64,000 nt of DNA from Gymnodinialimonas sp. 57CJ19 (GTDB taxonomy: Bacteria > Pseudomonadota > Alphaproteobacteria > Rhodobacterales > Rhodobacteraceae), in assembly GCF_038396845.1 (NCBI RefSeq), contig NZ_CP151587.1:1586001-1650000 (forward strand). Reading direction: 5' to 3'. The first letter of the stretch is position 1. Each line of letters opens with the position of its first letter. The notes under the pieces were generated by a model, which had not been told where the DNA came from, searched no databases, and was given only the letters and a program-made list of their open reading frames with translations. A program made the translations under genes and the position numbers. Shown here one piece after another: positions 6,489 to 14,811 of this stretch.

Positions 6489-9323
6489 TTATTCAGCGGC
6501 GTCGAGGTAGTCTTCCAAAGGCGGGCAGGTACAGATCAGGTTGCGATCGCCTGCGACGTTGTCGACGCGGTTGACGGGCGGCCAGTATTTATCCACGCGG
6601 AAGGCTCCGGGGGGGAAGCAGCCCTGTTCGCGAGAGTAGGCCCGGTCCCAATCGCGGACCAGGTCCTCCATCGTGTGGGGGGCATGGTGGAGGGGGCTTT
6701 GATCGGCTGCTAGTTTGCCTGCCTCGACATCGGCGATTTCAGCTCGGATGGATAGCATGGCGGTGATGAAGCGGTCGAGCTCGGCCTTGGTTTCCGATTC
6801 AGTGGGTTCCACCATTAGGGTGCCGGCCACTGGCCAGCTCATGGTGGGGGCGTGGAAGCCGTTGTCCATCAGACGTTTGGCGATGTCATCCACGGTGATG
6901 CCTGCCTCGGCGAAGGGGCGCGTATCGAGGATGCATTCGTGGGCCACGCGCCCGGTTTTGCCTTTGAACAGAACGCCGTAGGCCTCTTCCAGGCGACGGG
7001 CGATATAGTTGGCCCCGAGGATCGCGACCTTGGTGGCTTGGGTCAGGCCGGAGCCGCCCATCAGGTGCACATAGGCATAGGAAATTGGCAGGATCGAGGC
7101 TGAGCCATAGGGCGCGGCGGAGACCGGGCCAGAGGTGCCACCGGTTTCGGGGTGGCCGGGCAGGTGCGGGGCGAGATGTGCCTTCACGCCGATCGGGCCC
7201 ATGCCGGGGCCGCCGCCGCCGTGGGGGATGCAGAACGTCTTGTGCAGGTTCAGGTGGCTGACATCGGCGCCCAATTCTCCGGGTTTGGACAGGCCCACCA
7301 TGGCGTTCAGGTTGGCGCCGTCGAGGTAGACCTGGCCACCTAAGGCATGGGTGATGTCACAGACCTCGCGCACGGATTCCTCGAACACACCATGGGTGGA
7401 GGGATAGGTGATCATGCAGGCGGCCAGCTTGTCGCCTGCGGCCTCGGCCTTGGCGCGGAAGTCGGCGATGTCGATGTCTCCGTCTTCCTGAGACTTCACC
7501 ACGACCACCTGCATTCCGGCCATTTGAGCAGAAGCTGGGTTTGTGCCATGGGCGGACACGGGGATGAGGCAGACGCTGCGATCCTCGCCATTGGCGCGGT
7601 GATAGGCAGCAATCGTCAGGAGGCCCGCGTATTCCCCTTGGGCGCCCGAATTGGGCTGCATCGACATGGCGTCATAGCCGGTAATGTCGCAAAGCTTGTC
7701 GGACAGGTCCGTTAGCATCTCGGCGTAGCCAACCGCCTGATCGGCGGGGGCGAAGGGGTGCAGGTTTCCGAATTCGGGCCATGTGATGGGCATCATCTCT
7801 ACGGCGGCGTTCAGCTTCATGGTGCAGGAGCCGAGGGGGATCATCGCCCGGTCCAGCGCAAGGTCCCTGTCGGAAAGGCGGCGCATGTAGCGCATCATCT
7901 CGGACTCGGCCCGGTTCATGTGGAAGATCGGGTGAGTCAGGTAATCTGACGTGCGCAACAGCGCTTCAGGGATCGCGGGGCTATCGGCGGCAGGGGCAAC
8001 AGCCACGCCAAAGGCTTCGCACAGCGCGCCAAGGTGCGCGTCGGTCGTGACCTCATCCACCGAGATGCCAATGCGATCCGCACCCACATCGCGCAGGTTG
8101 ATGCCACGGGCCACAGCGGCGGCCATGATCCGCGACTGCTTGTCGCCGACGTTCACGGTCATCGTGTCAAAGAAAGTGTTGTTCTCTGGCGCGAAGCCTC
8201 CAGCGCCGAGGGAGGCGGCCAAACGCACGGCACGCATATGCACCCGCTCGGCGATGGCGCGTAGGCCTTGGGGGCCGTGGAAGACGGCGTAGAAGCTGGC
8301 CATAACCGCCAGAAGCGCCTGTGCGGTGCAGACGTTGGAGGTCGCCTTTTCGCGACGGATATGCTGCTCGCGGGTTTGTAGCGACAGGCGGTAGGCTTTC
8401 TGGCCGTGGCTATCGACGCTGACGCCAACGATACGCCCGGGGAGCGAGCGTTTCAGCGCGTCACGGCACGACATGAAGGCGGCGTGGGGGCCGCCATAGC
8501 CAAGCGGCACGCCGAAGCGCTGGGCAGAGCCCACAGCGATATCCGCGCCCATGGCGCCAGGCTCTTTCAACACGGTCAGCGCCAAAAGGTCGGTGGCGAC
8601 CACGGCGATAGCTTTGGCCGCGTGGAGCGCCTCGATCTGGGCCGACGGGTCGGCCAACGCGCCATACGTGCCGGGGTACTGGAACAACCCGCCGAAGACC
8701 CCAGTTGCGTCCAGGCTGTCCGCCTCGCCGACAATGACCTCAATCCCTAACGGCTCGGCCCTGGTTTGCACGACAGCCACCGTTTGGGGGTGGCAATTCT
8801 TGTCCACAAAGAACGCGCGCGCTTTCGATTTCGACGCACGCTGCGCCATCACCATGGCCTCTGCCGCGGCGGTCGCCTCATCCAACAAAGAGGCATTGGC
8901 TACCGGCAGACCGGTCAAATCCGCCACCATCGTCTGGAAGTTCAGCAGCGCTTCCAAGCGTCCCTGGGCAATTTCGGGCTGGTAAGGGGTGTAGGCGGTG
9001 TACCAAGCGGGGTTTTCCAACACATTGCGTTGGATCGCAGGCGGCGTATGGGTGCCGAAATAGCCTTGGCCGATCATGCTGATCATCGGCTTGTTCTTCT
9101 CGGCGATTGCCCGCATGTGATCCAGCAACTCGGCTTCGGACAAGGCGGGCCAGTCCAGCGCGCTCGCCTGCCGGATAGAGGCGGGGACAGTGTCGTCAAT
9201 CAATGCGTCCAACGAAGGCGCCCCCACGGCGGCCAACATCTCGGTCATCTCAGCGGGCGAGGGACCGATGTGGCGACGGTTTGCGAAATCAGTCGGATCA
9301 TAGTCTGTGGTCATCCAAGGCAT
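6489..9323 (-). CDS. gcvP: Glycine dehydrogenase (decarboxylating), P protein
   Basis: PLP-dependent P protein of the glycine cleavage system: decarboxylates glycine and passes the aminomethyl group to lipoyl-GcvH. About 944 aa, a single-chain P protein with both the N-terminal and the catalytic C-terminal half. The PLP lysine is in [17 protein letters not shown] (Lys near residue 695), with the glycine-rich loop next to it; RRHIGPS near the N-terminus is typical. I chose the ATG at 9323 ([10 protein letters not shown]) because ggag stands seven bases before it; ATGs at 9335 and 9314 are alternatives. It is the last gene of gcvT-gcvH-gcvP, separated from gcvH by a GC-rich structured spacer that may lower its expression. 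Confidence 0.96.
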   Translation of the reverse strand: MPWMTTDYDPTDFANRRHIGPSPAEMTEMLAAVGAPSLDALIDDTVPASIRQASALDWPALSEAELLDHMRAIAEKNKPMISMIGQGYFGTHTPPAIQRNVLENPAWYTAYTPYQPEIAQGRLEALLNFQTMVADLTGLPVANASLLDEATAAAEAMVMAQRASKSKARAFFVDKNCHPQTVAVVQTRAEPLGIEVIVGEADSLDATGVFGGLFQYPGTYGALADPSAQIEALHAAKAIAVVATDLLALTVLKEPGAMGADIAVGSAQRFGVPLGYGGPHAAFMSCRDALKRSLPGRIVGVSVDSHGQKAYRLSLQTREQHIRREKATSNVCTAQALLAVMASFYAVFHGPQGLRAIAERVHMRAVRLAASLGAGGFAPENNTFFDTMTVNVGDKQSRIMAAAVARGINLRDVGADRIGISVDEVTTDAHLGALCEAFGVAVAPAADSPAIPEALLRTSDYLTHPIFHMNRAESEMMRYMRRLSDRDLALDRAMIPLGSCTMKLNAAVEMMPITWPEFGNLHPFAPADQAVGYAEMLTDLSDKLCDITGYDAMSMQPNSGAQGEYAGLLTIAAYHRANGEDRSVCLIPVSAHGTNPASAQMAGMQVVVVKSQEDGDIDIADFRAKAEAAGDKLAACMITYPSTHGVFEESVREVCDITHALGGQVYLDGANLNAMVGLSKPGELGADVSHLNLHKTFCIPHGGGGPGMGPIGVKAHLAPHLPGHPETGGTSGPVSAAPYGSASILPISYAYVHLMGGSGLTQATKVAILGANYIARRLEEAYGVLFKGKTGRVAHECILDTRPFAEAGITVDDIAKRLMDNGFHAPTMSWPVAGTLMVEPTESETKAELDRFITAMLSIRAEIADVEAGKLAADQSPLHHAPHTMEDLVRDWDRAYSREQGCFPPGAFRVDKYWPPVNRVDNVAGDRNLICTCPPLEDYLDAAE

Positions 9324-9351
9324 ATTAGGCTCCATCGCGCACCAAGCGGGC

Positions 9352-9405
9352 GCTCCTTCATCTTTTCAAAAATATCGCCGGGGGTTTGGGGGGCTGGCCC
9401 CCCAA
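9352..9405 (-). repeat. Dispersed intergenic repeat, copy B
   Basis: Read on the minus strand: ttggggggccagccccccaa palindrome, then cccccggcgatatttttg, then aaaagatgaaggagcg. It matches the order of elements in copy A (6365-6445). A further GC-rich inverted repeat with an A8 run lies at 9418-9459. All are in the gcvH-gcvP spacer. Confidence 0.55.
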
Positions 9406-9474
9406 TTGACTGGCGTGGTTTGGGGGGCTTGTCTTGGAGGGCTGCCCCCCCAAAAAAAATCCCAGCACCGAAGC

Positions 9475-9837
9475 CTATTCCGCGATCAAGTCCTTGTACT
9501 CGTCCTCGGACATGTATTCGTCCAATGCATCGGCGGATTCGACCTTGATCTTGAAGAACCACGCTTCCCCCATGGCGTCTTCGTTTACCAAAGCGGGTTT
9601 GTCGGCCAGAGCGTCGTTCACCTCGATGATCTCGCCATCCAGCGGTGAGATGATGTCAGAAGCCGCTTTGACGGATTCGATCACTACGATCTCATCGCCT
9701 TTGGAAACTTGCGTCTCGACTTCGGGCAGTTCGACGTAGACCACATCCCCAAGCTGGGTCGCGGCGTGCTCGGTGATGCCGACGGTGATGACATTGCCGT
9801 CAGCGCTGAGCCATTCGTGTTCTTCGGTAAATTTCAT
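9475..9837 (-). CDS. gcvH: Glycine cleavage system H protein
   Basis: A 120-aa lipoyl carrier protein that shuttles the aminomethyl group from GcvP to GcvT and is reoxidised by dihydrolipoamide dehydrogenase. The lipoylated lysine is in [13 protein letters not shown] (about residue 61), and the family start [10 protein letters not shown] and the AWFFKIKV strand near the C-terminus are present. Length is normal (about 125). The ATG at 9837 follows a ggagggtctcc region. It lies 33 bases after gcvT in the same transcript behind the glycine riboswitch. Confidence 0.97.
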   Translation of the reverse strand: MKFTEEHEWLSADGNVITVGITEHAATQLGDVVYVELPEVETQVSKGDEIVVIESVKAASDIISPLDGEIIEVNDALADKPALVNEDAMGEAWFFKIKVESADALDEYMSEDEYKDLIAE

Positions 9838-9870
9838 GGGGAGGGTCTCCGTCTTCTGAGTTGGTTTGGA

Positions 9871-10977
9871 TCAGCGTTTGTAGCCGGGAGGGGTGAAAGG
9901 CAGTTTTGTCTGGGTCACGGGCAAGCGTTTGCCGCGCACCTCGCCGAACAGGGGGATATTGCGCGGGGTGGCTGCGTCAATAAGGGCCAGCGCCATCGGT
10001 GCGCCAAGGGTGGGGCCGAAGCCACCCGAGGTGATCTCTCCGATCGGGGCGTCGGCTTCGGGGCTGGCGAAGATCTGCACGCCAGCACGCATGGGGGCGC
10101 GGCCTTCGGGCAGAAGGCCCACACGGCGGCGCGGGGCGTTGCCGCCCAGTTGTGGCAAGATCACATCGGCGCCGGGAAAGCCGCCCGCGCGGTCGCCGCC
10201 GGGGCGACGCACCTTGCCGATGGCCCATGCCTGCCCGGCCTCGATCGGGCTGATTGTTGGTGACAGGTCTTGGCCGTAGAGGGGCAGGCCCGCCTCCAGC
10301 CGCAAGCTGTCGCGGGCGCCTAAGCCGATGGGCTGCACCCGTTCATCGGCTAGAAGCGCGCGGGCGAAGGCCTCGGACTGCTCATCCGGGATCGAAACCT
10401 CGAACCCGTCTTCGCCGGTGTAGCCGGATCGGCTGATCCAGACCTCGGTGCCGTTCCAGTCCAGGCAGCTGCTGTCCATGAAGGCCATCTTCGCCGCGTC
10501 CGGCAGTAACGCCGACAAGGCGGCCTCGGCCTTGGGGCCTTGCAGCGCCAGAAGCGCGCGCCCTTCGATCACCGTGACCCCGTCGATATGGGCGCGCATA
10601 TGCGCGATGTCGGCATCCTTGCAGCCCGCGTTCACGACCAGAAACAACCCTTCTGGCACGCGAGCGATCATCAAATCGTCCAGCACGCCGCCTGCGTCAT
10701 TGGTGAAAAAGCCGTAGCGTTGGCGGCCCTCGGCCAGCCCGGCCACATCCACAGGCACAAGGCTCTCCAGCGCTTCCACAGCCCCCATGGGCAGCATCAC
10801 CTGCCCCATGTGACTGACATCAAACAGGCCCGCATTTTTGCGGGTCCATTGGTGTTCACCCATCACGCCCAAAGGATATTGCACCGGCATGGAATAGCCC
10901 GCGAACGGCACAAACTTTGCGCCCAATTCGCCGTGCAACTCTGCCAGTACCAATGTCTTCAGATCATCCGTCGCCAT
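9871..10977 (-). CDS. gcvT: Aminomethyltransferase, T protein of the glycine cleavage system
   Basis: Transfers the methylene unit from aminomethyl-lipoyl GcvH to tetrahydrofolate, releasing ammonia. 368 aa with the folate-binding GcvT fold: FAGYSMPVQYPLGVMGEHQWTR region near the N-terminus, GLFDVSHMGQ, the catalytic-type Asp near LDDLMI, SRSGYTGEDGFEVS, and LRLEAGLPLYGQDL. The ATG at 10977 has the binding site aaggggaag just upstream; the frame is open 13 codons further but into the riboswitch expression platform. It is the first gene of the gcvTHP operon, controlled by the tandem glycine riboswitch at 11049-11225. Confidence 0.96.
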   Translation of the reverse strand: MATDDLKTLVLAELHGELGAKFVPFAGYSMPVQYPLGVMGEHQWTRKNAGLFDVSHMGQVMLPMGAVEALESLVPVDVAGLAEGRQRYGFFTNDAGGVLDDLMIARVPEGLFLVVNAGCKDADIAHMRAHIDGVTVIEGRALLALQGPKAEAALSALLPDAAKMAFMDSSCLDWNGTEVWISRSGYTGEDGFEVSIPDEQSEAFARALLADERVQPIGLGARDSLRLEAGLPLYGQDLSPTISPIEAGQAWAIGKVRRPGGDRAGGFPGADVILPQLGGNAPRRRVGLLPEGRAPMRAGVQIFASPEADAPIGEITSGGFGPTLGAPMALALIDAATPRNIPLFGEVRGKRLPVTQTKLPFTPPGYKR

Positions 10978-11021
10978 CTTCTTCCCCTTTTTGCGGGGCG
11001 AATGGCCCGGCATCACGCTAA

Positions 11022-11038
11022 CACTGCAATGCGCAGTG
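11022..11038 (-). promoter_or_regulatory. Hairpin in the riboswitch expression platform
   Basis: Perfect 6-bp stem cactgc/gcagtg with a 5-base loop, between the second glycine aptamer and gcvT. A second short pairing, cccc-gcaaaaa-gggg, overlaps the gcvT ribosome binding site and could sequester it when glycine is absent. The switching mechanism is inferred. Confidence 0.5.
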
Positions 11039-11048
11039 CCCTCCTGAT

Positions 11049-11225
11049 GCCCCCTCTGTCCTTTGGCCTGAGATCGTTATCCCTTCGGCGGAGGGGTTTT
11101 ACCCTCACTCTCCAGAGTATCTTTGCACGACACAGGTCCGTTTGCCTGAGAGTTTACCGGGGCGGTTGCTCCTTCGGCCCAAGCCTGCCGGGGTCGGCAA
11201 GCCCAAGTCTCCCTATGGGTGCTAG
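11049..11225 (-). promoter_or_regulatory. Tandem glycine riboswitch upstream of gcvT
   Basis: On the minus strand two glycine aptamers follow each other. The first shows agggagac, gccgaaggagcaa, then aactctcaggcaaa and ggacc. The second shows ctctggagagtg, ccgccgaagggataa, atctcaggccaaaggacagag. These are the conserved cores of the gcvT-type riboswitch; glycine binding switches on the cleavage operon. It occupies most of the space between gcvT and the divergent gamma-glutamylcyclotransferase-like gene. Confidence 0.93.
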
Positions 11226-11298
11226 GCGCAGAATACAGATGCGTGGGGCCGGATCAAGAGGGTTGATAGATATCTTCAATTGGCCCATTCCGAATGCC

Positions 11299-11841
11299 AT
11301 GACGACCCCGTACTTTTTTGGCTATGGCAGCCTGGTGAACCGTAAAACCCACGACTCCCCCCATGCGTTGCCCGCGCAGGTGCGCGGATGGCGGCGGGTA
11401 TGGAAGGGCACGAAACTGCGCAATCTGGCCTATCTGACGGTGGAGCGTGATTCGTCCGCCGTGACCCATGGGCTGATCGCGGCCGTTCCCGGCGCCGATT
11501 GGGCCGCGCTGGATGAGAGGGAAGCGGCCTATGCCCGACACCGGGTTGAGCAAATCAGCCACAACCATGCAGACCCGTTGGATGTGCAAATTTATGCGGT
11601 CGAGCCGCAGCACCAGGATGCGGGCGTATACCCGATCCTTCTGAGCTACCTTGATACGGTGATCCAGGGCTTCCTGGCAGAGTTCGGAGAAGCCGGTGCG
11701 GAAGCGTTTTTCAAAGACACGCGCGGCTGGCAGATGCCGATCCGTGACGACCGCCATGACCCTGTCTACCCTCGGGTCACGGTGCTGACGCCCGGCGAAC
11801 GGGCCTTTGTGGATGAAAACCTGACCCGCCTGCGGGCCTAG
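11299..11841 (+). CDS. Gamma-glutamylcyclotransferase-like protein
   Basis: A 180-aa protein of the GGCT-like (BtrG/AIG2) fold. The substrate-binding loop FGYGSLVN is at residues 6-13 and a conserved Glu-containing segment (LDEREAAYARHRV, about residues 73-85) follows, where the family's catalytic acid sits. The family releases 5-oxoproline from gamma-glutamyl compounds; the substrate of this branch is unclear. I placed the start at 11299 because MTTPYFFGYGSL is the normal N-terminus; the frame is open far upstream but there it crosses the riboswitch. The ribosome binding site is poor. It is divergent from gcvT and probably monocistronic. Confidence 0.75.
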   Translation: MTTPYFFGYGSLVNRKTHDSPHALPAQVRGWRRVWKGTKLRNLAYLTVERDSSAVTHGLIAAVPGADWAALDEREAAYARHRVEQISHNHADPLDVQIYAVEPQHQDAGVYPILLSYLDTVIQGFLAEFGEAGAEAFFKDTRGWQMPIRDDRHDPVYPRVTVLTPGERAFVDENLTRLRA

Positions 11842-11850
11842 GCTGCGCCA

Positions 11851-12267
11851 CTATACCGTCATGTGACGGGCACGGGCGCCGCGTTCGATGGCGGCAGCGT
11901 GGAGGCGGTCAATGTTGAAGGAATCGCGCATTTCCTGAAGGAAACGCAGTTCCGCCTGCGCCAGTTTTCCATCGGCTGCGGCCACGTCACAGGCCAATGC
12001 ATAGGCTGTCTCATAGAGATGCGGCGGCAAGTCTTCCTTCACCAGACCAAAGAGCGCGTCCACCCCGTCTTCATCCTCGAACAGATCAAAGACGATGTTC
12101 GCCACCAACCGCATCCGATCCGCGTCATAAGCCCCGAATACAGGCAAATAGTTCACCATCTGTTCGATCGAGAGCAACTCGGACGTGCGGATTGTCTGGT
12201 CGGACACGGAAATGCCGACCATCACGGCCACAAGGCTATCTTCTGGGGTGAAGCTATGTTCGGGCAT
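11851..12267 (-). CDS. TerB-family (tellurite resistance-like) protein
   Basis: A 138-aa all-helical protein with the TerB-like pattern of two repeated acidic helical segments, including VAAADGKLAQAELRFL (about residues 92-107), which matches the ADGxxxxxE metal/phosphate-handling motif of the family. Cytoplasmic, no signal. The ATG at 12267 follows ggagaga at ideal spacing; the open frame further upstream overlaps lysK and is ignored. It is convergent with the GGCT-like gene (10 bases apart) and divergent from lysK. Role in tellurite resistance is not implied by the family name alone. Confidence 0.75.
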   Translation of the reverse strand: MPEHSFTPEDSLVAVMVGISVSDQTIRTSELLSIEQMVNYLPVFGAYDADRMRLVANIVFDLFEDEDGVDALFGLVKEDLPPHLYETAYALACDVAAADGKLAQAELRFLQEMRDSFNIDRLHAAAIERGARARHMTV

Positions 12268-12382
12268 TGCTGTCTCTCCTCTTGTGTGCCTGTCATTTAT
12301 TGACGAGGGGCGTCTCAGACAATAGGGCGGTGTCATCGTTTTGGGCCCGATTGATAGGCCCGTTTCCATAGGATGAGATGAG

Positions 12383-13963
12383 ATGACCGATCTGCGCGAC
12401 GCTGCAATGACCTCCAAGGCTTGGCCCTTTGAAGAAGCGCGCCGTGTCTTGAAACGGTTCGAGAAGGCACCGCCCGAAAAGGGATACGCGTTGTTCGAGA
12501 CAGGTTATGGCCCTTCGGGCCTGCCTCATATCGGCACGTTCGGTGAAGTGCTGCGCACGACGATGATCCGCCGCGCGTTCGAGGTAATCTCGGACATTCC
12601 CACCAAGATGATCTGTTTCTCGGACGATCTGGATGGGATGCGCAAAGTGCCGGGGAACGTGCCCAATTCCGAGAGCCTGAAACCGCACCTCCAGCGCCCG
12701 CTTACCGCCGTGCCCGACCCGTTCGGCACCCACGAAAGCTTCGGCCACCACAACAACGCCATGCTGCGCCGCTTTCTCGATACCTTCGGGTTCGAGTACG
12801 ACTTCATCAGCGCCACAGAGTTCTACCAGTCCGGCCAGTTCGATGAGGTCTTGAAGCGGGCGGTGGAACGCTACGACGACATCATGAAAGTGATGCTGAA
12901 ATCCCTGCGCGAAGAGCGCCAGCAGACCTATTCGATCTTCCTGCCAATCCACCCGGAAACAGGCCGCGTGCTCTATGTGCCGATGAAGTCGGTGAACGCC
13001 GCCGATCATACGATCACCTTCGACGACGAGGATGGGCGCGAATGGACTTTGCCGGTGACCGGCGGCAACGTGAAGCTGCAATGGAAGCCCGATTTCGGCG
13101 CTCGTTGGGCTGCCCTCGGCGTGGACTTCGAGATGTTCGGCAAGGACCATTCCACCAATGCGCCGATTTATTCGCGCATCTGCGAGATTCTCGGGACCAA
13201 AGCGCCCGAGACCTACACCTACGAGTTGTTCCTTGATGAAGGCGGCCAGAAGATTTCCAAGACTTCCGGCAACGGCATCAGCATTGATGAATGGCTGACC
13301 TATGCCTCGACCGAGTCGCTGTCGTATTTCATGTACGGCAAACCGAAGACGGCCAAGCGGATGCATTTCGACGTGATCCCCAAGGCGGTGGACGAATATC
13401 ACCAACAGCTGCGCGCCTATGCCGACCAGGATACCGCCAAGCGCTTGGCAAACCCGGTCTATCATATCCACGGCCATAACGTGCCGACCTCGACCATGAT
13501 TGTCAGCTTCGCGATGCTGCTGAACCTCGCGTCGGTCGCCTCGGCTGAGGATAAAGAGGGGCTGTGGGGCTTTATCCGCCGCTACGCGCCCGATGCCAGC
13601 GCCGAAACGCACCCCGATCTGGATCAAGCGGCAGGCTTTGCAGTGCGCTACTACAACGACTTCGTGAAACCCACACGGGTCTTCCGCCTGGCCGACGACA
13701 AAGAGCGGGCGGCGATGGAGGATCTGGCAGCGCGCCTGAAGGCCTATGACGGCCCGATCGAGGACGAGGCGATCCAGACCATCGTGTTTGCCGTGGGCAA
13801 GGATCACGGGTTCGAGCCTTTGCGCGATTGGTTCAAGGCGCTCTATGAGGTCTGCCTTGGGGCATCTCAGGGGCCGCGTTTCGGCGGGTTTATTGCTCTC
13901 TATGGTATTGATGAGACAGTGAAACTGATCGAGGACGGCTTGGCGGGCAAGCTGGCGGGCTGA
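12383..13963 (+). CDS. lysK: Lysine--tRNA ligase, class I
   Basis: Class I lysyl-tRNA synthetase (526 aa), the archaeal-type enzyme that replaces class II LysS in many alphaproteobacteria. The HIGH-type motif is PHIGTF (residues 48-53) after GYGPSG, and the KMSKS-type motif is KISKTSGNG near residue 290. The N-terminal Rossmann fold and the C-terminal anticodon-binding helical region are of normal length. It charges tRNA-Lys in the cytoplasm. Start ATG at 12383 gives MTDLRDAAM; the -10/RBS region overlaps the leader of the divergent TerB gene. Product terminology in databases varies between lysK and lysS. Confidence 0.95.
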   Translation: MTDLRDAAMTSKAWPFEEARRVLKRFEKAPPEKGYALFETGYGPSGLPHIGTFGEVLRTTMIRRAFEVISDIPTKMICFSDDLDGMRKVPGNVPNSESLKPHLQRPLTAVPDPFGTHESFGHHNNAMLRRFLDTFGFEYDFISATEFYQSGQFDEVLKRAVERYDDIMKVMLKSLREERQQTYSIFLPIHPETGRVLYVPMKSVNAADHTITFDDEDGREWTLPVTGGNVKLQWKPDFGARWAALGVDFEMFGKDHSTNAPIYSRICEILGTKAPETYTYELFLDEGGQKISKTSGNGISIDEWLTYASTESLSYFMYGKPKTAKRMHFDVIPKAVDEYHQQLRAYADQDTAKRLANPVYHIHGHNVPTSTMIVSFAMLLNLASVASAEDKEGLWGFIRRYAPDASAETHPDLDQAAGFAVRYYNDFVKPTRVFRLADDKERAAMEDLAARLKAYDGPIEDEAIQTIVFAVGKDHGFEPLRDWFKALYEVCLGASQGPRFGGFIALYGIDETVKLIEDGLAGKLAG

Positions 13964-13983
13964 CTTTTTCGTCGCGTGCGCTA

Positions 13984-14020
13984 GATCATGGGGCATCCCA
14001 AAAGGAGACGCCCCATGATC
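13984..14020 (+). promoter_or_regulatory. 11-bp perfect hairpin that encloses the RBS and start codon
   Basis: gatcatggggc (13984-13994) pairs perfectly with gccccatgatc (14010-14020). The 15-base loop carries the aaaggag ribosome binding site and the 3' arm contains the ATG of the DUF4864 gene, so in RNA the start codon would be base-paired. Could be a translation control element. Confidence 0.6.
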
Positions 14021-14434
14021 CGTGCCTTGATCCTGTCTGCCGCCATCGCATTGGCCGCCGTATTGCCCGCCACAGCTCAAGAGCTTCTGCCCCCCAACCC
14101 GCAGATTGAGGCCGTTATCGACAGCCAGTTGAACGCCTTCCGCGCCGAGGATGTGTTGGAGGCCTGGCAATACGCCAGCCCGTCGATCCAGGGACAATTC
14201 GGCGACGTTCAGAATTTTGGACGCATGGTTGAGCAAGCCTTCCCAATGGTGTGGCAACCGGGGCAGGTGGCATTCATCGACTTGCAGACCTTGGGCGCGA
14301 TGATTGTGCAGCGGGTGGAAGTTGTCGATCAGGCGGGGACCCTGCATTACCTTGGCTATTCGATGGTCGAACTGGCCGAGGGCTGGCGGATCAACGGGGT
14401 GCAGATCTTGCGCGCACCCGATATTGGGGTCTGA
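14015..14434 (+). CDS. Secreted DUF4864-type protein
   Basis: A 139-aa protein with a signal peptide (MIRALILSAAIALAAVLPA, cleavage after TAQ or ATA) and a domain of the DUF4864 type: IEAVIDSQLNAFRAEDVLEAWQYASPSIQ, then FGRMVEQAFPMVW and a C-terminal beta sheet ending GWRINGVQIL. The fold resembles NTF2/SnoaL-like proteins; no catalytic function is known. The start at 14015 follows aaaggag by six bases; an in-frame ATG at 13988 would put MGHPKRRRP in front of the signal peptide and is less likely. It follows lysK by about 50 bases and may share its transcript, but has its own structured translation start. Confidence 0.75.
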   Translation: MIRALILSAAIALAAVLPATAQELLPPNPQIEAVIDSQLNAFRAEDVLEAWQYASPSIQGQFGDVQNFGRMVEQAFPMVWQPGQVAFIDLQTLGAMIVQRVEVVDQAGTLHYLGYSMVELAEGWRINGVQILRAPDIGV

Positions 14435-14811
14435 GCCATTGTTCGGGCGGTGCGCCCGGCCATGGGATTGCGCCGGCTTCGCCGTCGCCCACGCGCTCCG
14501 CGCCGTGCGGACCTCGCGCCCTGCGGGCGCTTGGTTGAGCGCGGTCTGCCGACCGCTTCTTGCCAAAGATCATCGGAAAGTTTCGGGGTGTCATCGGCGC
14601 CATTAACAACCCCTTAACCTTTATGGCCTAATCATGGCGGTGCAATCCGGGTTATCTGCCGTCCCAGTCGGCCGGACCCGGTGACTTACAGATATTGCAA
14701 AACAACCGAGGTGACCGTTCAGGTGCCTCGGTTGCCCTGTTCCGGTCTTGGATGACGCGGGGCCCCCTTTTTTAAACGGGCGCATGGTCCCGTGCGGAAA
14801 AGGGGTATGAT
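14435..14811. other. Intergenic region with a 9-bp hairpin (14703-14734)
   Basis: No gene seen. The first part is very GC-rich and repetitive. A perfect stem caaccgagg/cctcggttg (14703-14711 with 14726-14734, 14-base loop) lies in the leader of the beta-helix gene, without a T tract, so it is more likely an mRNA leader structure than a terminator. Confidence 0.5.

Noticed and set aside
10540..11298. Upstream part of the plus-strand frame ending in the gamma-glutamylcyclotransferase-like gene
   Set aside because: It runs through gcvT antisense and the glycine riboswitch; the family N-terminus starts at 11299.
12293..14566. Minus-strand ORF of 757 aa opposite lysK
   Set aside because: Antisense shadow of the well-supported lysK and DUF4864 frames.
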